Part shown: one piece after another, positions 59,801 to 64,000 of the stretch | How the letters are laid out: every line of letters starts with the position of its first letter | Numbering within the stretch: position 1 is the stretch's first letter | From: Rhynchonema sp. JSB1_4 | Taxonomy: Eukaryota > Nematoda > Chromadorea > Monhysterida > Xyalidae | NCBI GenBank assembly: GCA_030248065.1 | Contig: JASAMV010002977.1 | Location: forward strand, 24,346 to 88,345 | DNA length: 64,000 bases | Reading direction: 5' to 3' | The notes under the pieces: generated by a model | What the model saw: the letters and a program-made list of their open reading frames with translations, nothing else | Database searches by the model: none | Told to the model about the DNA's origin: nothing | Made by a program: the position numbers and the translations under genes

Positions 59801-60020
59801 CTGTTTCAAACCCCTTTTTAGGGGTTTTTGGGGGTAGGTATTTCTGGCATGAATTTTTCAGATTCGGGTAATTAATAGAGGCCCCCCAGAATAGAGAGCC
59901 CCCCAAAATGGGGTCAGATAGATACTGTACCTTTGGGGGAACCCCCATCCCATATCACCCAGCCACAACACTGGCTGGTGAAATCGAATCGAAAAGAAAG
60001 ACAAAACTAACGGTCGCCAT
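53811..60020 (-). CDS. SPCS2: Signal peptidase complex subunit 2 (SPC25)
   Basis: Non-catalytic ER-membrane subunit of the signal peptidase complex. Exons: 60020-60012, 57405-57322, 57121-57018, 56349-56241, 55877-55795, 55679-55559, 53885-53811; 585 nt, 194 residues (human 226). Family landmarks in order: NPWDCNAVKHAVDDCVKQ, KYGYVESYRLLDIRLTL, a first membrane helix (ISVSFALLALIW), DWFYPFPSSRP, a second helix (VCVCSYFVLMTILQLYTW), IDRDPTGKRPDKQW, then NKFDHEYFLETRF. The phases of the last six exons fit. The first coding exon is only 9 nt (ATG GCG ACC before GTTAGT); it fits phase but is the least secure part. The 2.6-kb first intron is packed with transposons. The last exon relies on an acceptor reading CACCGAG. 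Confidence 0.9.
54792..55274. mobile_element. Composite palindromic element in an SPCS2 intron
   Basis: Outer inverted ends AGGGCGCCCTCAGTCATAG and CTATGAGTAAGGGCTCCCT enclose two inner palindromes. The first (about 54811-55036) folds TTTCGAAACGGTGTAAAG on itself around a centre carrying ATGAAACAT and ATGTTTCAT. The second (about 55037-55260) folds CATAGTGGAAAATGGAAATG on itself. GGTGTAA and GCTCGGT blocks are repeated in the first. No coding capacity and no clear target duplication. Confidence 0.85.
57466..57905. mobile_element. Element with GTGCCCACCGTG end, copy 1
   Basis: Begins GTGCCCACCGTGAAAAAAAC and ends ACCCACTGGGTAC. The body matches copy 2 (57960-58342) along its length, including TTTCTTGAGG, GAAACTATGTTACAAAA and GGTGTTTCGCCCT. 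It lies in the first intron of SPCS2. Border duplication is unclear. Confidence 0.7.
57960..58342. mobile_element. Element with GTGCCCACCGTG end, copy 2
   Basis: Related to copy 1 and in the same orientation. It is flanked by a 10-bp direct repeat TACTTTTGGT (57950-57959 and 58343-58352), which supports a separate insertion rather than a block duplication. It ends CTGGGCTGGGCAC. Confidence 0.75.
58571..59341. mobile_element. hAT-type element carrying a nested hAT element
   Basis: Termini CAGTGCTGTGGCT and AGCCACAGCACTG are inverted copies, flanked by CCCTATAC (58563-58570) and CCCTACAC (59342-59349), 7 of 8 identical. A G-run follows the left end, and CTACCCGCCCCG repeats fill the right part. 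The middle is interrupted by a second element at 58810-59188. Sequences like the same termini at about 58478 and 59970 suggest an older outer copy around it. Confidence 0.85.
58810..59188. mobile_element. Nested hAT-type element
   Basis: Termini CAGTGTAGTTCCTGG and CCAGGAACTACACTG are perfect inverted copies with a perfect 8-bp duplication ACCCTACC (58802-58809 and 59189-59196). It is 379 bp long, with TACACTATCCCCC repeats in the body. It inserted into the older element 58571-59341. Confidence 0.9.
59489..59803. mobile_element. hAT-type MITE with GGCCCGG-rich ends
   Basis: Termini CAGAGGTGGGAAACGGGCCG and CCCGATTCCCACCTCTG are inverted, with a perfect 8-bp duplication TTTCAAAC (59481-59488 and 59804-59811). 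CAGAGGTGGG is a well-known hAT-type start. 315 bp, no coding capacity, in the first intron of SPCS2. Confidence 0.92.
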
Positions 60021-62152
60021 GTTGTGTTGAACACAGATTTTAGGCCTTTTTCCAAAGAGTGTTGATCACCTAAAATGCCGTGTGTGACGTGATCGTCTCG
60101 TGATTGAACGGATACGTTGGTGGACTGAAATGAAAAAAACAAATGTAGCAAACAACCCTCACTAAGCTGAACCTCAACTTCAACAACAACAAAAATATTT
60201 AAATTTAAATTCAATTTAAGAGAAGAAAAATTCTATAAGAAATTCAAAGTTCCGAAAACGCGTTTTCTTTGTATGGTGTTTTGATGTGATGACGTGGGTT
60301 CGTTGTTGGTGTGGTGCTGGTCTACCGGGCAGGGTCACCCTGGCGGGCCAGAAGGGTCACACTAAACACGCCGTGCCAGCGGCAGCGGGATTTATGTAGA
60401 TTCAATCGATTGAGAAAGTGCCTTGTGTGTGTGGGCTTGCGACATTATCGAACAAGGACTGGTATGCCAATGGGTAGTCATCATCAGTGGAATCCAATCC
60501 GTCCATGTTCCAGCTGTTATCAATACAATATCATCGTGTTCGTTGGAAATAGGAAACGTCGATGCGGTTGAAAACTGTTGTTGGGCTGCCAATCGCTCGG
60601 CGAACGCCTAACTTCAACAACCCTGACAGGGGAGCCGGTTTCTAGCGCTATGGGTCCGTGTCATGATGACCTGTGGCCCGATCAGGGTTGGATTAAAAAA
60701 TTTTTTATTATCGAACTTTTTTTTTAAAAAAAAAAACTTTTTAAAATTTTTTTTAAAAATCACTTTTTTTTATTCCGGACCCCCAAAAAATTGGTTTCTA
60801 GAAAAATGAAATTTCTGAAATCATGTTACTTAGGTATGTTTTGAGGGACACTAAAGAGAACTTCTCCACTGACTTGCATGTTTATGTCGATCACCTGCGA
60901 TCTAGCCCATTTGGTCATAATTTGAGAACCCGCCCGAAGGTAACTCTGTGGGCATATATGACAAAGGGAAGACCAACCTTCTGTTTGTGAATTTGGGGAT
61001 AAATTTGAAGAGAGATAAAGAGTTACACCACACTCACGTTGTGTGACAAAAGCAACAAATGACAAATCCACACAACTGCAAATAGGCGATCAAAGTGGAG
61101 TCTGTCGATAGCTTACGTCGATAGCTCAATAACTGCACAGTATACGGTATGGGGTGTCCTATATTATACGTGCAGCGATTGTTGGGATGTCTGGGAACTG
61201 TATGAGTCCATTACAACGCCATTTTAAACTGAAATATAAGCGCCGCAGGCGATTTTTTGAGAATGATGAGCAATAAAACGCATGAAAACATACATTTTTA
61301 CCTTAAAAAAGTGAGAAAATAACGAAAAAAAGGGAAAAATAATAAAAAAAAGTGGACTTACTTTTTAAAATTTTAAAATAAAAAAAGTGGCCAACTTTTT
61401 TTTTTTAAAAAAAAAATTTTTTTTTTACAAAAAAATTTTTACTTTTTTTTTTAATCCAACCCTGGGCCCGATGCGGTGCTCAAGAACACAACAGCGTGTG
61501 TTCTTGTGTTCTTCCTAGAACACCCATGTGGTAATGTCACTGAAGGATTACTGGTAAATGGCCCGCCAATTACGCATTCCTTTTTTCAATTGTCATCTTG
61601 CTGTCATACTATTGTAAGTTCAGCTTCAAGTCTTGGTGCTTTTTCCACATAGTGTTCGTTTGGTAGCGGTTGTGTCTGTCTACAACGGAACTCTCTGTCA
61701 TCAAATGCTTTTCATTTTCATCCCGCCCACATATTACGGAGGCCCAGACGAAGGAATGACAAAGTCTGAACTAAGGATTTGCGCGCGTGTGTGTGTGTGT
61801 GTGATTGCCATAGATACCAAAAGTATAATTGTGATCGTACGTAAGAGCTATACCTCTTCTCAGCGGCAAAGAGAACGCACCTGCCTGCCGCCATCAATAC
61901 AGCTCATTCTTCGTGATAACTAAAGGAGAAGCCATGGGCCTTAGTTTTAACGCCTGCACGCGATTATACATGTACATGATTCAGTGCACCATCTTTTCAT
62001 CAGAAAACACGTTTTCTTGCTTCGGCCTACCAAGATATCTGACGCTATGCAGGATCATTAAAATCAAGTTGCCGAGGCTGGGCTAATTAATTACCGTAGA
62101 ACCATACCATAAAAATCGACATAATTTCTAGCTGCGCCTAATTGCCCCGAAA
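60021..62152. other. Divergent intergenic region between SPCS2 and the ankyrin gene
   Basis: About 2.1 kb between two genes facing away from each other, so both promoters should lie here. It contains the hAT element 60683-61464. No other exon was supported; a plus-strand frame near 61633-61923 shows no family resemblance. Confidence 0.6.
60683..61464. mobile_element. hAT-type element with long A/T-tract arms
   Basis: Termini CAGGGTTGGATTAAAAAATT and TTTTTTTAATCCAACCCTG are inverted, with a perfect 8-bp duplication GGCCCGAT (60675-60682 and 61465-61472). Homopolymer runs fill the subterminal zones; the 782-bp interior shows no transposase. It separates the presumed SPCS2 and ankyrin-gene promoters. 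Confidence 0.92.
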
Positions 62153-63805
62153 ATGGACTACGAGCGATGGGTGAACAGTCGAATGGAGCTGATCAAATAT
62201 CGCAACCTGCTGAGACAGTTTCCAGGTGTTCGACTGAATTTGGTCGTTTGGGGCAACACTTTCTGCATATAAATTTGACTAAATTTACTAATATAATGCT
62301 TTACTCAACCGAAAACACCCTGAATTTTCAAGACTACGCCATCCCACCCAAGTTAATGCGAAAATACGCGTCCGCTGATCCGAATGAGCAAAACGAGCGG
62401 GGCGAATCACTGCTGATTGCTACTGTCAAGTACATCACTGACGAGGTCACGCAGGTTCGTTGAAACATCAGATTTCGGACAAAACTGAAATCAAAGTTGG
62501 TAATCGGATGTCAGTGATTTTTTTTGATGCCACTAATTTCGACCGTATGCGCAGATGTTCTTTCCAAACAGCTGAGACGGAAACAACTGTCACGCTGTCC
62601 AACAGGGGCATCAGAAATCACGAAACATCATTCATTTTCACAAAAGTCGCGAGATCAAGACAGGATATTTGATCGCTAATGATTTGATAATGACGATAAT
62701 GACATTGCAAATAATATAATGGTATAATAATAATGATAATAGGCTAATCGATGCCTTCCATACAGCGCCAGTACATCAACGTTCTGCTGCGAGCGGGTGC
62801 CAATCCGAATCTGTCCGAAAATCGTCACTGGCAGACAGCGCTGATGATCGCATGTCAGAAACGACAGCTGCACATTGTCGAAAGATTAATTGATGTGGTC
62901 TGTTCACTTAAGATTGGTTTCGTGCAGCGCTTTTGTCAAAATTTGCGAAAAAGTACGCGTGCCTAATGCGAATTGCGCAGCATGGATTGCCCTTCTCCAC
63001 CCGGGTCATCATCGGTGAGCGTGCACCATGGCCATGCACGTGACCCCAGAAACAGGGTTCTATCTCTATGATCTCAAAATCAGGGTGACAGACAACTAAG
63101 AGGAAAATACCAGTCAAATCTGCAGTATATAGCAAATTTTCAAATTCGCTGCCGCACAGTAAACTACGCCCCATAGTTAATGTCAAATTCTAAACCCGAA
63201 CGCTAACCATGCGCGCTTCTGAAAGATTGCGCGCATCTGCCTAGCTGGCTGGCAAGCTGCGTGTGTGTTGGCTGTCCGAATGTTTCAGAAGTTGAGTTTC
63301 GGGCACATATAATTATTTTTGTGTCACTTTTCAGCCGAACCTTGTTCTGAGTGACGAGGACCGTCGCGGCAATACGGCGTTGATGTACGCGGTCTTGACA
63401 CGACAGCCGGCGTTTGTCGCGCTCATCACCGACAGGCTCACGCGGTTCGTGCGTGCTCTTCAGATTGAACTTTCGCGCGCTTGCATTTTTCAGTCCGCCC
63501 CTGAGTTTTAAATTTGGTTCTTTAAAATGAAAATCTCTCAAGTTTTCAGTCAGTGGTCGTTCGACGTGTTCCGTCATCGCAATTGCATGGGACTGACGGC
63601 GGAGAAGATCGCTATAAAAAATGGTAATCGATTCAAAGCGCACATTCTATGATCCAAATCTCGAATTACAAAAAAATAATATTGCAATAAATTCTCAAAC
63701 ATAGGATTGCTCGAGATCGAACAAATGCTGCGCTCCAATCGGGTGCAGATGCTGCAGCGAATGCACAAACAGTTGGCATTGTACAATCTCAGCGCGACGT
63801 GCAAG
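62153..63805 (+). CDS. Ankyrin-repeat protein, 5' part; runs off right edge
   Basis: Exons: 62153-62225, 62333-62454, 62766-62894, 63335-63444, 63550-63623, 63705-63805; about 203 residues in phase, ending at a GT donor at 63806. After a charged N-terminus (MDYERWVNSRMELIKYRNLL) come ankyrin repeats: ADPNEQNERGESLLIATVKY, then LLRAGANPNLSENRHWQTAL with IACQKRQLHIVERL, then DRRGNTALMYAVLTRQPAFV. A less typical helical segment follows (RHRNCMGLTAEKIAIKNG, then EQMLRSNRVQMLQRMHKQ). Ankyrin repeats bind proteins, so the partner and role are unknown, and I do not recognise the orthologue. The ATG at 62153 is the first in a good context (GAAAATGG). Confidence 0.8.
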
Positions 63806-64000
63806 GTACATTTTAAAAATATCTACAGAAACAGATGGTGTCCCCGACTCCCGGGGCACACACATCAATATTGTTGACACTGTGTCGGATCGGTTTGCGA
63901 TGTCGACACTTGGGAGCGATATCAAAATTGCTGGCCGGTCTGGCCTGATCGGCCTTGACGTATGCGATTAAGGACATTAAGAAATTTCATAATGCCACTT

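Noticed and set aside
60090..60123. Possible extra SPCS2 exon with a good acceptor and a GTGATC donor
   Set aside because: In each frame it either ends in a phase that does not fit exon 57405-57322 or meets a stop; it may be 5' UTR.

Overview
This window is a piece of an animal nuclear genome. It has five spliced protein genes, introns that mostly end in TTTCAG, about 42% GC by eye, and many small DNA transposons. The class IIa histone deacetylase keeps the catalytic tyrosine that vertebrate members have replaced with histidine, so the source is an invertebrate. The uniform TTTCAG acceptors and a histone-type 3' stem-loop whose loop starts with C recall nematodes, but I cannot place the phylum. 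All gene models below were built by hand from splice sites, reading phase and protein similarity. I had no transcripts and ran no searches.

Layout. (1) 113-8209, minus: N-terminal part of a MAP4K4/TNIK/MINK (Misshapen) Ste20 kinase, cut by the left edge. (2) 8210-15382: no gene seen; it holds a 1.25-kb near-palindrome at 13450-14703. (3) 15383-16520, minus: complete MRGBP/Eaf7-like subunit of the NuA4/TIP60 acetyltransferase. (4) 17484-36474, minus: complete GCC2/GCC185-like golgin with 37 exons, about 1679 residues and a C-terminal GRIP domain. (5) 37886-52177, minus: complete class IIa HDAC (HDAC4/5/7/9 type) with 22 exons, about 1021 residues and one probable alternative first exon. (6) 53811-60020, minus: signal peptidase complex subunit 2 (SPCS2). 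(7) 62153-63805, plus: the 5' end of an ankyrin-repeat gene, divergent from SPCS2 and running off the right edge.

The genes do not form a pathway. They act in cytoskeletal/JNK-type signalling, chromatin acetylation and deacetylation (MRGBP and HDAC), Golgi tethering and ER signal cleavage. The total exon length of each complete model divides by three, which supports them.

The more unusual content is in introns and spacers. There are hAT-type non-autonomous elements with clear 8-bp target duplications, one nested inside another. Two foldback elements share a design, and one carries what looks like a decayed histone H4 gene with its 3' stem-loop. A 191-bp MITE family, a poly-A retroposed insert with a 15-bp target duplication, and a short dispersed motif ending in GTGAAACATCA in more than 25 places complete the set.
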